Of a stretch of 64,000 nt of DNA, positions 49,447-58,266 are shown in pieces. The stretch is taken from NCBI RefSeq assembly GCF_003206615.1, contig NZ_PZJW01000006.1:558001-622000 (forward strand), given 5' to 3'. The notes under the pieces are model-generated. The model was not told where the DNA came from. It saw nothing but the letters and a program-made list of their open reading frames with translations, and did no database searches. Position 1 is the stretch's first letter. Every line of letters starts with the position of its first letter. The translations under genes were made by a program, and so were the position numbers. The stretch comes from Salinicola acroporae (lineage in GTDB: Bacteria; Pseudomonadota; Gammaproteobacteria; Pseudomonadales; Halomonadaceae).

Positions 49447-49504
49447 TGACGTCAGGCAGCTTGATTATCCACCGGCAGCGTCGCAGGCGGGAAAGATGAC
49501 GTCA
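49447..49504 (-). promoter_or_regulatory. paired TGACGTCA palindromes upstream of nqrA
   Basis: Two copies of the self-complementary octamer with a 50-base start-to-start distance, the first extended to CTGACGTCAG, lying 48 to 105 bases before the nqrA ATG. Candidate operators for a dimeric regulator; the regulator is unknown. Confidence 0.4.
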
Positions 49505-49650
49505 CGGAATTCGATGCTTTGCTTACCAGAAATGAAAGTGGCTTCCGCGGACCGTTGCCTAGGGACCGCACCTAAAAAACGGGCACCAGTATAATGATGC
49601 GGGCCTCGGAAGACTACTCGCCGGCATGCCGACCCGGCCGTCGCACCACG

Positions 49651-49677
49651 AAAAAGTCCCGGCAGGACCGGGACTTT
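49651..49677 (-). terminator. intrinsic terminator of gap
   Basis: AAAGTCCCGG / CCGGGACTTT with a 5-base loop, ending leftward in five T residues, 44 bases beyond the gap stop. Confidence 0.9.
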
Positions 49678-49721
49678 GGACAGCGAAAGCCAATATCTTA
49701 GACCAAAGTCGAATCAGCGAC

Positions 49722-51173
49722 TCAGGGCGTGGCAGGCAGGTAACGGTGACAGACTCGCGACATGTACTGAAGAATTCGCACCACCTGACAGCTGTAACCG
49801 AATTCATTGTCGTACCAGACGTAGAGCACCGCCTGTCGATCGTTGGCGATGGTGGCCTTGGCATCCAGCACCCCGGCGTGACGGTTGCCGACGAAGTCCG
49901 ATGACACCACTTCCGGCGAGTCGACATAATCGATCTGCTTGTGCATCGGCGAGTGCAGCGCCATCTGGCGCAGGTACTCGTTGAGCGCCTCGCGGTCGGT
50001 CGCCTTGCCCAGGGAGAGGTTCAGGATCGCCATCGAGACATTGGGCGTCGGCACCCGGATCGCATTACCGGTCAACTTGCCCGAGAGCGCCGGCAGCGCC
50101 TTGGCCACCGCCTTGGCCGCGCCCGTCTCCGTCAGCACCATGTTGAGCGGTGCGCTGCGACCCCGGCGGTCCCCCTTGTGATAGTTGTCGATCAGGTTCT
50201 GGTCGTTGGTATAGGAGTGAACGGTCTCGACATGGCCGTGGACGATGCCGAACTCGTCGTCGATCGCCTTCAGCACCGGAACGATGGCGTTGGTGGTGCA
50301 GGAAGCCGCCGAGACGATGCGATCGTCGTCGCCAATGGTCTGGTGGTTGATGCCATGGACAATGTTCTTGAGATCGCCCTTGCCCGGCGCCGTCAGCAGA
50401 ACCTTGGAGACGCCCCGGGACTCCAGGTGCTGGGCCAGCCCCTCACGGTCACGCCACTTGCCGGTATTGTCGACCACGATGGCATTGTCGATGCCGTGGG
50501 CGGTGTAGTCGATCTCGGCCGGAGAGTCGGCGTAGATGATACGGATGTAATGGCCATTGGCGATCAGCGCATGATTGTCGTAGTCGACATCGATCGACCC
50601 GGAGAAGGGGCCGTGCACGGAGTCGCGACGCAGCAGGCTGGCCCGTTTCTCGAGATCGTCGCCGCTGCCGCGCACGACGATGGCGCGCAGGCGAAGCAGA
50701 TTGCCGCCCCCCGCCTTCTCGATCATGATCCGGGCAAGAATGCGCCCGATCCGCCCGAAACCGTAGAGCACCACGTCCTGGGGCTCTCCCCCCATGCCGC
50801 TGCTATCATGACAGCCCACGATATCGGCCAGTTCGCGCTTGAGAAACGCCACGACGTCGCTCTCGCCGGCATTCTTGAACGCCACCCCGAGACGGCCGAT
50901 ATCGATGTGCGCCGGCCCCAGCTCGAGCTCGGTCATCGCCCGCACCATCGGCAGCGTATCAGCGACCGACAGTTCAGTACCCTCGACCTTGCGGACGTAG
51001 CGATGGTTCTTGAGAATTCGCGTGACGGAGCGATTGATCAGCGAGCGGCCGAACAGCGACGGAATCACGTTGTACTGGCGATAGAGCTTGCCCAGCAGGG
51101 GAATCATCTCCTCGGCGCGAGCTTCGTTGTCCTGCCACTGCTGGAAGACGGTATCGAGCTGATCCTGACTCAC
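49722..51173 (-). CDS. glyceraldehyde-3-phosphate dehydrogenase, long form
   Basis: 483 residues, about 130 more than ordinary GAPDH because of an N-terminal helical extension (SQDQLDTVFQQWQDNEARAEEMIPLLGKLYRQ...), as in the PA3001-type enzymes of Pseudomonas. NAD site VVLYGFGRIGRILARIM, catalytic Cys in SAASCTTNAIVPVLKA, and the C-terminal WYDNEFGYSCQVVRI. The GTG at 51173 matches the start of relatives. A HexR-like palindrome lies 184 bases upstream, so expression is probably tied to sugar metabolism. Confidence 0.93.
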   Translation of the reverse strand: MSQDQLDTVFQQWQDNEARAEEMIPLLGKLYRQYNVIPSLFGRSLINRSVTRILKNHRYVRKVEGTELSVADTLPMVRAMTELELGPAHIDIGRLGVAFKNAGESDVVAFLKRELADIVGCHDSSGMGGEPQDVVLYGFGRIGRILARIMIEKAGGGNLLRLRAIVVRGSGDDLEKRASLLRRDSVHGPFSGSIDVDYDNHALIANGHYIRIIYADSPAEIDYTAHGIDNAIVVDNTGKWRDREGLAQHLESRGVSKVLLTAPGKGDLKNIVHGINHQTIGDDDRIVSAASCTTNAIVPVLKAIDDEFGIVHGHVETVHSYTNDQNLIDNYHKGDRRGRSAPLNMVLTETGAAKAVAKALPALSGKLTGNAIRVPTPNVSMAILNLSLGKATDREALNEYLRQMALHSPMHKQIDYVDSPEVVSSDFVGNRHAGVLDAKATIANDRQAVLYVWYDNEFGYSCQVVRILQYMSRVCHRYLPATP

Positions 51174-51306
51174 AAGCTTGTCTCTCTCTGGTCGAATTGG
51201 CGGTCGAACAGGCTCGTCGAGCCGGTCGTTCCATCGGATGGTGGGTGTCGCTCGAGCCAGGGCCCAGCCTTGCTGGACGATATCGAGTCGACTCAAAAAC
51301 CCCATT

Positions 51307-51336
51307 ATTATCTTCACCCTACGAAACAGGCCGCAA
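51307..51336 (-). promoter_or_regulatory. candidate gap promoter
   Basis: Reading leftward: TTGCGG (51331-51336), 18-base spacer, GATAAT (51307-51312). The implied start near 51300 gives a leader of about 125 bases. Confidence 0.5.
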
Positions 51337-51356
51337 TCATTGCGTGGTCGCAACTG

Positions 51357-51373
51357 TTGTAGTTTCACTACAA
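51357..51373. promoter_or_regulatory. HexR-type 17-bp palindrome
   Basis: TTGTAGTTTCACTACAA: perfect 7-base arms around TTC. It fits the HexR operator (TTGT...ACAA, TGTAnT-centre-AnTACA) known from Pseudomonas and Shewanella central-carbon genes, including gap. It lies between gap and mfd, roughly 65 bases upstream of the proposed gap start point. Confidence 0.65.
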
Positions 51374-51443
51374 AGGTCGTAGCCGTCAGCGCCCCCACCA
51401 GAGACAAGAAATACGACTTGGCGCCCCCGGCCACGCCACGGCC

Positions 51444-51452
51444 TGCTATCAT
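51444..51452 (+). promoter_or_regulatory. candidate extended -10 promoter of mfd
   Basis: TGCTATCAT fits an extended -10 (TGn plus TATCAT) 32 bases before the mfd ATG; no -35 at the proper distance. Confidence 0.4.
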
Positions 51453-51484
51453 CCCTCAACGCAAATTCGTCGCTCGAAAGGCCC

Positions 51485-54400
51485 ATGTCGCACTTCACAC
51501 CGCTCGCCCCGCCGCTGCCGACCGGCAAGCGCGAAACCACCTATTGCCAACTGCCCCAGGGAAGCGCGATCGCGCTCGCCCTGGCACGGGTCGCCGATGA
51601 TGCGCCGCTGCTGGTCGTCACCCCCGACACCGCCAGCGCGCAGCGTCTCGAGAGCGACCTGCGCTTCTACGCCTCGGTCCCGGTCATGCCGTTCCCCGAC
51701 TGGGAAACGCTGCCCTACGACAGCTTCTCACCGCACCAGGACATCGTCTCCGCGCGTCTGCGCACGCTGCGCGAGCTCCAGGAGGGCACGCAAGGGATCG
51801 TGCTGGTCTCGGTCAATACGCTGATGCAGCGGCTGCCGCCGCGCGACTACGTGGCAGGCCGCGTGTTGACGTTGGCGACCGGAGAGCGGCTCGACCGGGA
51901 AAGCTTCCGCGAGCGCCTCTCCCGTGCCGGCTACCGGGCCGTGGAGACGGTCTACGAACCTGGCGAATATGCCATGCGCGGCTCGCTGATCGACCTGTTC
52001 CCGATGGGCGTCGAGGCGCCGCTGCGCATCGATCTGTTCGACGATGAAATCGATACCCTGCGCCGCTTCGACCCCGACACCCAACGCACCCAGGACAAAA
52101 TCGAGCGTATCGATCTGCTGCCGGCGCACGAATACTCGCTGTCGCGCTCGGCTATCGCCTGTTTCCGCGAGGGTTTCGAGACGCTGTTCGATGTCGATCC
52201 GCGCCAATGCCCGCTCTACGTCGATGCGATCAAGGGCATTCCCTCGCCGGGACTCGAACAGTACCTGCCGCTGTTCTTCGAGGAGACGGCCACCCTTTTC
52301 GAGCATCTCGCGGACCAGACCCGGGTTGCGCTGCTACCCGACGTCTTCGACGCCGCCGAGCACCATTGGCGCTCGATCGAGGGTCGCTTCGACAACCTCG
52401 GCGTCGACCCCACTCGTCCACTGCTGCCGCCGGCAAAAGCCTTCGTGCCCGCCGCCGAAGTCTTCGCGGCGATCAAGCAGCACCCGCGACTCGAGTTCGT
52501 GACCGACCCGGAAGCGCCTCACGTCGCCTCCAGCGCGACCCAGTCGCCGCCAGCGGTCGCGATCAATGCCCGGACCCAGCGCCCGCTGGCAACGCTGGAA
52601 ACTTTCCTCGACTCGCATCGCGACCTGCGCGTCCTGTTCGTCGCCGAGTCCCGCGGCCGACGCGAGGCGCTGGACGAAGCCCTGGCCCCGTTGCACCGCG
52701 ACATTCCGCACATCGAGAACTGGCAAGATTTCCTCGGTACCAGCCAGCCCCTGGCGATCACTGAAGGCGCATTGGGCGAGGGGCTGTGGCTGGGCGACCC
52801 CGCCATCGCGATCATCACCGAGACCGAGCTTTACGGCGAAGTCGTGCGTCAGACCCGGCGCCGAGCCAAGGCCACCGACGACAACGAGCTGGCCGTTCGC
52901 CATCTCTCCGAGCTGCGCCCGGGATCGCCGGTGGTCCATCAGCACCATGGCGTCGGCCGCTACCAGGGGCTGGAGATGCTCACCGCGGGTGGCCAGGCGG
53001 CGGAATTCCTGGCCCTGGAGTACGCCGGCGGTGCCAAGCTCTACGTGCCGGTCGACAATCTGCAGTTGATCTCCCGCTACGCCGGCGCCAGCGACGAGCT
53101 CGCCCCGTTGCACAAGCTGGGCTCGGACAGCTGGGACAAGGCCAAGCGCAAGGCGGCAGAAAAGGTTCGCGACACCGCCGCCGAGCTGCTCGACATCTAC
53201 GCCCGGCGGGAAGCCAGAGAGGGATTCGCCAGCGACGCGCCCGGCGACGAATACCTGCGGTTCGCGGCCAGCTTCCCGTTCGAGGAGACGCCCGACCAGC
53301 ATGCCGCCATCGAGGCGGTGATCGGTGACATGACCGCCCCGCGCCCGATGGATCGCGTCGTCTGCGGCGACGTCGGCTTCGGCAAGACCGAAGTCGCCAT
53401 GCGCGCCGCTTTCCTGGCCGTCAATTCGGGCCGCCAGGTGGTGGTACTGGTACCGACCACCCTGCTCGCCCAGCAGCACTACGACAACTTCCGCGATCGC
53501 TTTGCCGATACCGCGGTACAGATCGAGATGCTCTCGCGCTTCACCGGCGGCAAGGGGGAAAGCGACGCCCTGGAGCGTATCGGCGGGGGTCGTGCCGATA
53601 TCGTCATCGGCACCCACAAACTGCTCTCCCGGTCGGTCAAGTTCTCCAACCTGGGCCTGATGATCATCGACGAGGAGCACCGTTTCGGGGTCGCGCAGAA
53701 GGAGCGCCTCAAGCAGATGCGCGCCGAAGTGGACATTCTCACCCTGACGGCCACGCCCATCCCGCGCACGCTCAACATGGCCATGAACGGGATACGGGAC
53801 CTGTCGATCATCGCCACGCCGCCAGCGCGACGCCTCTCGGTCAAGACCTTCGTGCAGCAGCGCAACGAGCCGGTGGTCAAGGAAGCGATCCTGCGAGAAG
53901 TGCTACGCGGCGGCCAGGTCTATTTCCTCCACAACGAAGTCAAGACGATCGAATCCAGTGCCGAGAAGATTCGTGAACTGGTACCCGAGGCGCGGGTCGG
54001 CGTGGCCCACGGCCAACTCCCGGAGCGGGCGCTGGAGCGGGTCATGTCGGATTTCTACCACAAGCGCTTCAACGTGCTGGTCTGCTCGACCATCATCGAG
54101 ACCGGCATCGACGTACCCAGCGCCAACACCATCATCATCGAGCGGGCCGACAAGTTCGGACTGGCCCAGCTGCACCAGTTGCGCGGCCGCGTCGGGCGAA
54201 GCCACCACCAGGCCTACGCCTACCTGCTGACGCCACCGCCCAAGGCGATGACCAAGGACGCGATCAAGCGGCTCGAGGCCATCACTCAGAGCGACGACCT
54301 CGGGGCCGGCTTCACCCTCGCCAGCCACGACATGGAGATCCGCGGCGCCGGCGAGCTGCTCGGCGACGAGCAGAGCGGCCAGATGGAAACCGTCGGCTAC

Positions 54401-54934
54401 AGCCTCTACATGCAGATGCTGGATCGCGCGGTCAAGGCCATTCGGGCCGGCAAGACGCCCAACATCGAAGCGCCGCTAGACGACGGCACCGAAATCAGCC
54501 TCAACCTGCCGGCATTGATTCCCGAGGACTACCTGCCGGACATTCAGCAGCGTCTGATCATGTACAAACGGATCAGCAGCGCGGCCGACGAAGCGGCACT
54601 CAAGGAACTCCAGGTGGAGATGATCGACCGCTTCGGACTGCTGCCGGCGCCGCTCAAGACGCTGTTCCGGCAGACCGGGCTGCGTCAGCGGGCGGAGCGC
54701 CTGGGGATCGCCAAGCTGGAAGCCGGGGCCGAGCGCGGACGCGTGATCTTCGGCCCGGATCCGCGGGTCGACCCTATGACGCTGGTCGAGATGATCCAGC
54801 GCCATCCCGCCGAGTACAAGCTCGACGGTGCCGATACCCTGCGCTTCCACGGCGACATGGAGAAGGAGGAGGATCGCTTTCAGCGCGTCGACCAGTTGCT
54901 GGAGACGTTCAACCGCAAGGCAAAGGCGGCTTGA
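51485..54934 (+). CDS. mfd: transcription-repair coupling factor
   Basis: 1149 residues, full length. Displaces stalled RNA polymerase at lesions and recruits UvrA. An N-terminal UvrB-like region (DSFSPHQDIVSARLRTL, YEPGEYAMRGSLIDLFPMG), the CarD-like RNA-polymerase-interaction domain (GSPVVHQHHGVGRYQGLEML), then the RecG-like translocase with Walker A GDVGFGKTEVAMRA, DEEHRFGV, TLTATPIPRTLNMA and QLHQLRGRVGRS, and a TRCF C-terminal domain. Neighbour of gap, as in Pseudomonas. Confidence 0.97.
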   Translation: MSHFTPLAPPLPTGKRETTYCQLPQGSAIALALARVADDAPLLVVTPDTASAQRLESDLRFYASVPVMPFPDWETLPYDSFSPHQDIVSARLRTLRELQEGTQGIVLVSVNTLMQRLPPRDYVAGRVLTLATGERLDRESFRERLSRAGYRAVETVYEPGEYAMRGSLIDLFPMGVEAPLRIDLFDDEIDTLRRFDPDTQRTQDKIERIDLLPAHEYSLSRSAIACFREGFETLFDVDPRQCPLYVDAIKGIPSPGLEQYLPLFFEETATLFEHLADQTRVALLPDVFDAAEHHWRSIEGRFDNLGVDPTRPLLPPAKAFVPAAEVFAAIKQHPRLEFVTDPEAPHVASSATQSPPAVAINARTQRPLATLETFLDSHRDLRVLFVAESRGRREALDEALAPLHRDIPHIENWQDFLGTSQPLAITEGALGEGLWLGDPAIAIITETELYGEVVRQTRRRAKATDDNELAVRHLSELRPGSPVVHQHHGVGRYQGLEMLTAGGQAAEFLALEYAGGAKLYVPVDNLQLISRYAGASDELAPLHKLGSDSWDKAKRKAAEKVRDTAAELLDIYARREAREGFASDAPGDEYLRFAASFPFEETPDQHAAIEAVIGDMTAPRPMDRVVCGDVGFGKTEVAMRAAFLAVNSGRQVVVLVPTTLLAQQHYDNFRDRFADTAVQIEMLSRFTGGKGESDALERIGGGRADIVIGTHKLLSRSVKFSNLGLMIIDEEHRFGVAQKERLKQMRAEVDILTLTATPIPRTLNMAMNGIRDLSIIATPPARRLSVKTFVQQRNEPVVKEAILREVLRGGQVYFLHNEVKTIESSAEKIRELVPEARVGVAHGQLPERALERVMSDFYHKRFNVLVCSTIIETGIDVPSANTIIIERADKFGLAQLHQLRGRVGRSHHQAYAYLLTPPPKAMTKDAIKRLEAITQSDDLGAGFTLASHDMEIRGAGELLGDEQSGQMETVGYSLYMQMLDRAVKAIRAGKTPNIEAPLDDGTEISLNLPALIPEDYLPDIQQRLIMYKRISSAADEAALKELQVEMIDRFGLLPAPLKTLFRQTGLRQRAERLGIAKLEAGAERGRVIFGPDPRVDPMTLVEMIQRHPAEYKLDGADTLRFHGDMEKEEDRFQRVDQLLETFNRKAKAA

Positions 54935-54952
54935 GCTGGCGGGGAGCGGCGC

Positions 54953-55165
54953 TCAGGCGGTCCCCGCCGGCGGCAGCGCGGCTCCCCCGATCGCCGTGCC
55001 GACGATGGTCAGGATCATTAGGAACAGCAAGCCCGAGCGGCCGGCCAGATGAGAGTCCGCATAGGCCTTCGTCAGCCGAGAGGAGTACGCCGCTTAGCCG
55101 ATCAGCAACAGAAAGCAGACCGCTACGACGACATCGAGAATCCAGCGCGCCGTCGAATCGAACAT
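54953..55165 (-). pseudogene. small two-helix membrane protein gene with an in-frame stop
   Basis: An ATG at 55165 opens a 71-codon frame ending with TGA at 54953, interrupted once by TAA at 55094-55096 (codon 24). Ignoring that stop, the product is coherent: MFDSTARWILDVVVAVCFLL then LIG-stop-AAYSSRLTKAYAD, a polar turn, and a second helix GLLFLMILTIVGTAIGGA. A single change (for example from a Tyr codon) would explain the break. Convergent with mfd, 65 bases after the metallophosphoesterase gene. Could also be a sequencing error. Confidence 0.55.
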
Positions 55166-55230
55166 GGCCCCGGCCTTTGCCGTTGTAGTCGGATTCAGCC
55201 TAGCCGCCCGTCACCGGAATGCGAGGCGGT

Positions 55231-56373
55231 TCAGCCCGCTTCCGGCCCGCAGGTCAATCGAATCCGAGTGATCTCCGACGACGCACCAAACCGCATCGGC
55301 GGCCCCCAGTAGCCAGTACCCCGACTGGTGTAGACCCACATCCGCCCCTGCTTCCCCAGCCCGGCCAGGAACCGGTTGGCCCGGCGCGCCAGCAAGCTCC
55401 AGGGCCACATCTGGCCGCCATGGGTGTGCCCGGAGAGCTGGAGATCGAATCCAGCCTCCGCCGCCTCGGGCGCGGAGTTCGGCTGGTGGGCAAGCAGCAG
55501 TCTGGTGGCTCCCTCCGGGATCCCCTTCGCAGCGGCCACAGGATCGCTACGATGCGCCGCGACGTAATAGCCGCCCGTCAGATCGGTGATGCCGGCCACC
55601 GCCAGCACGCTCCCGTCGTGCTCAAGGCATTCGAATTCATTGACCAGCACTCGCAGGCCCAGGCGGCGAAGCGCCACCACCCACGCTTCGGCTTCACTGT
55701 AATATTCGTGATTGCCGGTGACGCAGAAGGTGCCGTACCGGGAGCTCAGATCGGCCAGCGGCGCGACCTCCCCCTCCAGCTCGGTGACACGGCCATCGGT
55801 CAGATCCCCGGTGATCGCGACCATGTCCGGCGCCAGGGCATTGCAGCGCTCGACGATACGCCGGAGATGGCCTCGCTTGATCGTCGGACCGACGTGGAGA
55901 TCGCTCAGTTGCAGGATGACGAACCCGGCCAGCGCCGGGGGGAGCCCGGCCACGGCAACGGACACCTCGACGACGCGCGGGACCCGCCGCGCCTGCCAGA
56001 CGGCGTAAGCCGACAGCAGCAGGGTTGCCGCCAGCACGACCCAGGCAGTGAGGGAGATCACGCTGCTCGACGGCGCAGCGACAAGCCACCACCCCGCCAG
56101 CAGCACGTCACGAGCGAGAGTGAGCTGGAGCAGGAACGAGAAGATGCCGGTCATCAAGGCGACAGGCCATGCCAGCCAACGTCCGTTGAGCCAGGTCACC
56201 CTGATCACCTGGGGTATCGCCAGCGCGCTGCAGAGCAGGTAGCCGGCCACGATGATACTGACCCAGGTGTCCGCCGACAGCCCCGGCAGCAGGCGCCAGC
56301 CGACGTAACCGTGAAGAACCAGCAGGATCAGTCGCAGACGCAGGAACGATCGATGATGTCGCAAGTGCGGCAT
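55231..56373 (-). CDS. membrane-anchored metallophosphoesterase
   Basis: 380 residues. About four N-terminal membrane helices (LILLVLHGYVGWRLL through LTAWVVLAATLLLSAYAVW) followed by a calcineurin-like domain: LQLSDLHVGPT, ITGDLTDG, VTGNHEYYSEAEAW, LLLAHQP and LSGHTHGGQMWPW bind two metals. Resembles YaeI-type phosphodiesterases with a membrane extension; substrate unknown. The ATG at 56373 touches AAGGA, so the ATG three codons upstream (56382) is possible. Confidence 0.88.
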   Translation of the reverse strand: MPHLRHHRSFLRLRLILLVLHGYVGWRLLPGLSADTWVSIIVAGYLLCSALAIPQVIRVTWLNGRWLAWPVALMTGIFSFLLQLTLARDVLLAGWWLVAAPSSSVISLTAWVVLAATLLLSAYAVWQARRVPRVVEVSVAVAGLPPALAGFVILQLSDLHVGPTIKRGHLRRIVERCNALAPDMVAITGDLTDGRVTELEGEVAPLADLSSRYGTFCVTGNHEYYSEAEAWVVALRRLGLRVLVNEFECLEHDGSVLAVAGITDLTGGYYVAAHRSDPVAAAKGIPEGATRLLLAHQPNSAPEAAEAGFDLQLSGHTHGGQMWPWSLLARRANRFLAGLGKQGRMWVYTSRGTGYWGPPMRFGASSEITRIRLTCGPEAG

Positions 56374-56497
56374 TCCTTGCATTGAGTGCGAAAAACTCCG
56401 ACGTATCGGAATTCGAAAGGTCGACGAGTCACAGCAGCCCCATCGACTCAGGGGTGCTAGCGTCCGAAACGGTGTCTCAAAATAGCGTCGAGTGGCG

Positions 56498-56528
56498 TTG
56501 GCCGCAACGCTGGGCGTTGCGCTATTCT
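56498..56528 (+). promoter_or_regulatory. palindrome overlapping a candidate promoter of the glutamate-synthase-like gene
   Basis: CGCAACGC TGG GCGTTGCG (56503-56521) fills the spacer between TTGGCC (56498-56503) and TATTCT (56523-56528). The 19-base spacer is long, so the promoter is tentative, but a repressor here would block it. Confidence 0.35.
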
Positions 56529-56585
56529 TGACCGCGGCGACGCCCAGTGTCGCCGTTACTTCACCTGCCCGGAGCCGATGTCCGC

Positions 56586-58241
56586 ATGAGCCAAGCCACT
56601 GGCCTTTCGCGTCTGCCACTACGCAACGCCGCCTTCATTGCCAGCCTATGCCTGCTGGCCGTTTCCCTGCTCGGCCTCACCTCATCCTCCCACTGGTGGT
56701 GGGGCGTCGCGATCTTCGGCGGGCTGTCATGGCTCGGGTTGCACGACACTCGCCAGAAGCGTCGCACCATCAGCCGCAACTATCCGATCCTGGCCCACTG
56801 CCGCTATATCCTCGAATCGATCGGCCCCGAGATCCGGCAGTATTTCATCCAGTCCGATCTCGATGAGCGCCCGTTCTCCCGTGAACAGCGCGCCGTGGTC
56901 TATCAGCGGGCCAAGAACGAAAGCGACAAGAAACCTTTCGGCTCCCTGATCGACATGTACGCCCCCGGTCACGAGTGGATCAACCACTCGCTGCGCCCAA
57001 CCCACATCGAGGACTGCGACTTCCGGGTCCAGGTCGGCGGCAGCCTCTGCAGGCGGCCCTATGCCGCCAGTGTATTCAACGTCTCGGCGATGAGTTTCGG
57101 CTCGCTCTCCGGCAACGCCATCGAAGCGCTCAACGCCGGTGCCCGCAAGGGCGGTTTCTATCATGATACCGGCGAGGGCTCCATCTCCCGCTACCATCGG
57201 ATTCACGGCGGGGATCTGGTCTGGGAGATCGGTTCCGGCTACTTCGGTTGCCGCCACGACGACGGCAGCTTCAACGAGGAACGGTTCGCCGCCAACGCGT
57301 GCGACGAGCAGGTCAAGATGATCGAAATCAAGCTGTCCCAGGGCGCCAAGCCAGGCCACGGCGGCATCCTGCCGGCGGCCAAGGTCACCGCCGAGATCGC
57401 CGAGGCTCGCGAGGTGCCCGTGGGCGAGGACGTGGTTTCGCCGGCCGGCCACAGCGCCTTCTCGACGCCGCTGGAACTGATGGCGTTCATCGGCCGGCTG
57501 CGCGAACTCTCCGGCGGCAAACCGGTCGGTTTCAAGCTCGCCATCGGCCATCCCTGGGAGTGGTTCGCGATGGTCAAGGCGATGCGGGAGACCGGTCAGC
57601 GCCCCGATTTCATCGTCGTCGATGGCGGCGAGGGTGGCACCGGCGCGGCGCCGCTCGAGTTCATCAATCGTCTCGGCGTACCGCTGACCGAAGCCCTGAT
57701 GCTGGTCCACAACAGCCTGGTCGGCGCTGGCCTGCGCGAAGAGATAAAGGTCGGTGCCGCCGGCAAGATCACCTCGGGGTTCGATATCGCCCGGACCCTG
57801 GCACTGGGTGCCGACTGGTGCAACGCGGCGCGCGGCTTCATGTTCTCGCTGGGCTGTATCCAGGCGCTCAACTGCCACTCCGACAAGTGCCCCAGCGGCG
57901 TGGCGACCCAGGACCCGAGACGCAGCCGCCATCTGGACGTCGCCGACAAATCCGAGCGGGTCTACAACTTTCACCGCAACACGCTCAAGGGGCTGGCCGA
58001 GATGCTGGCCGCGGCCGGGCTGCAGCACCCCGCGGAACTGGGCCCGGAGCATATCATCCGGCGCGTCTCCGCCGACGAGATCCAGTCTTACGACAAGCTG
58101 TTCACCTTCCTGAAGCCGGACGAGCTGCTAGACGGTAACAGCCGACACGTCGTCTTCCAGAACTACTGGGAGGAAGCGCGCTCGGACTCCTTCCTGCCCC
58201 CCGCCCAGATCGCCGAACTGCGGCTGACCAAACTGCGCTGA
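56586..58241 (+). CDS. FMN-binding glutamate-synthase-family protein
   Basis: 551 residues. Two N-terminal membrane helices (NAAFIASLCLLAVSLLGL; WWWGVAIFGGLSWLGL) precede a domain like the FMN barrel of GltB: SAMSFGSLSGNAIEALN, GEGSISRYH, KLSQGAKPGHGGILP, VVDGGEGGTGAAPLEF, and a Cys cluster (CIQALNCHSDKCPSGVATQ) like the 3Fe-4S site. No amidotransferase domain is present, so it is not a complete glutamate synthase; the reaction is unknown. Convergent with the next gene, with only 25 bases between stops. Confidence 0.88.
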   Translation: MSQATGLSRLPLRNAAFIASLCLLAVSLLGLTSSSHWWWGVAIFGGLSWLGLHDTRQKRRTISRNYPILAHCRYILESIGPEIRQYFIQSDLDERPFSREQRAVVYQRAKNESDKKPFGSLIDMYAPGHEWINHSLRPTHIEDCDFRVQVGGSLCRRPYAASVFNVSAMSFGSLSGNAIEALNAGARKGGFYHDTGEGSISRYHRIHGGDLVWEIGSGYFGCRHDDGSFNEERFAANACDEQVKMIEIKLSQGAKPGHGGILPAAKVTAEIAEAREVPVGEDVVSPAGHSAFSTPLELMAFIGRLRELSGGKPVGFKLAIGHPWEWFAMVKAMRETGQRPDFIVVDGGEGGTGAAPLEFINRLGVPLTEALMLVHNSLVGAGLREEIKVGAAGKITSGFDIARTLALGADWCNAARGFMFSLGCIQALNCHSDKCPSGVATQDPRRSRHLDVADKSERVYNFHRNTLKGLAEMLAAAGLQHPAELGPEHIIRRVSADEIQSYDKLFTFLKPDELLDGNSRHVVFQNYWEEARSDSFLPPAQIAELRLTKLR

Positions 58242-58266
58242 AACCTCAAACCCGACGGGCGGCTGG

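Larger units (their letters stand above)
49400..49721. other. regulatory interval between gap and nqrA
   Basis: 322 bases without a gene. It holds the gap terminator (49651-49677), two perfect TGACGTCA palindromes (49447-49454 and 49497-49504) upstream of nqrA, and no obvious consensus promoter. Confidence 0.6.
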
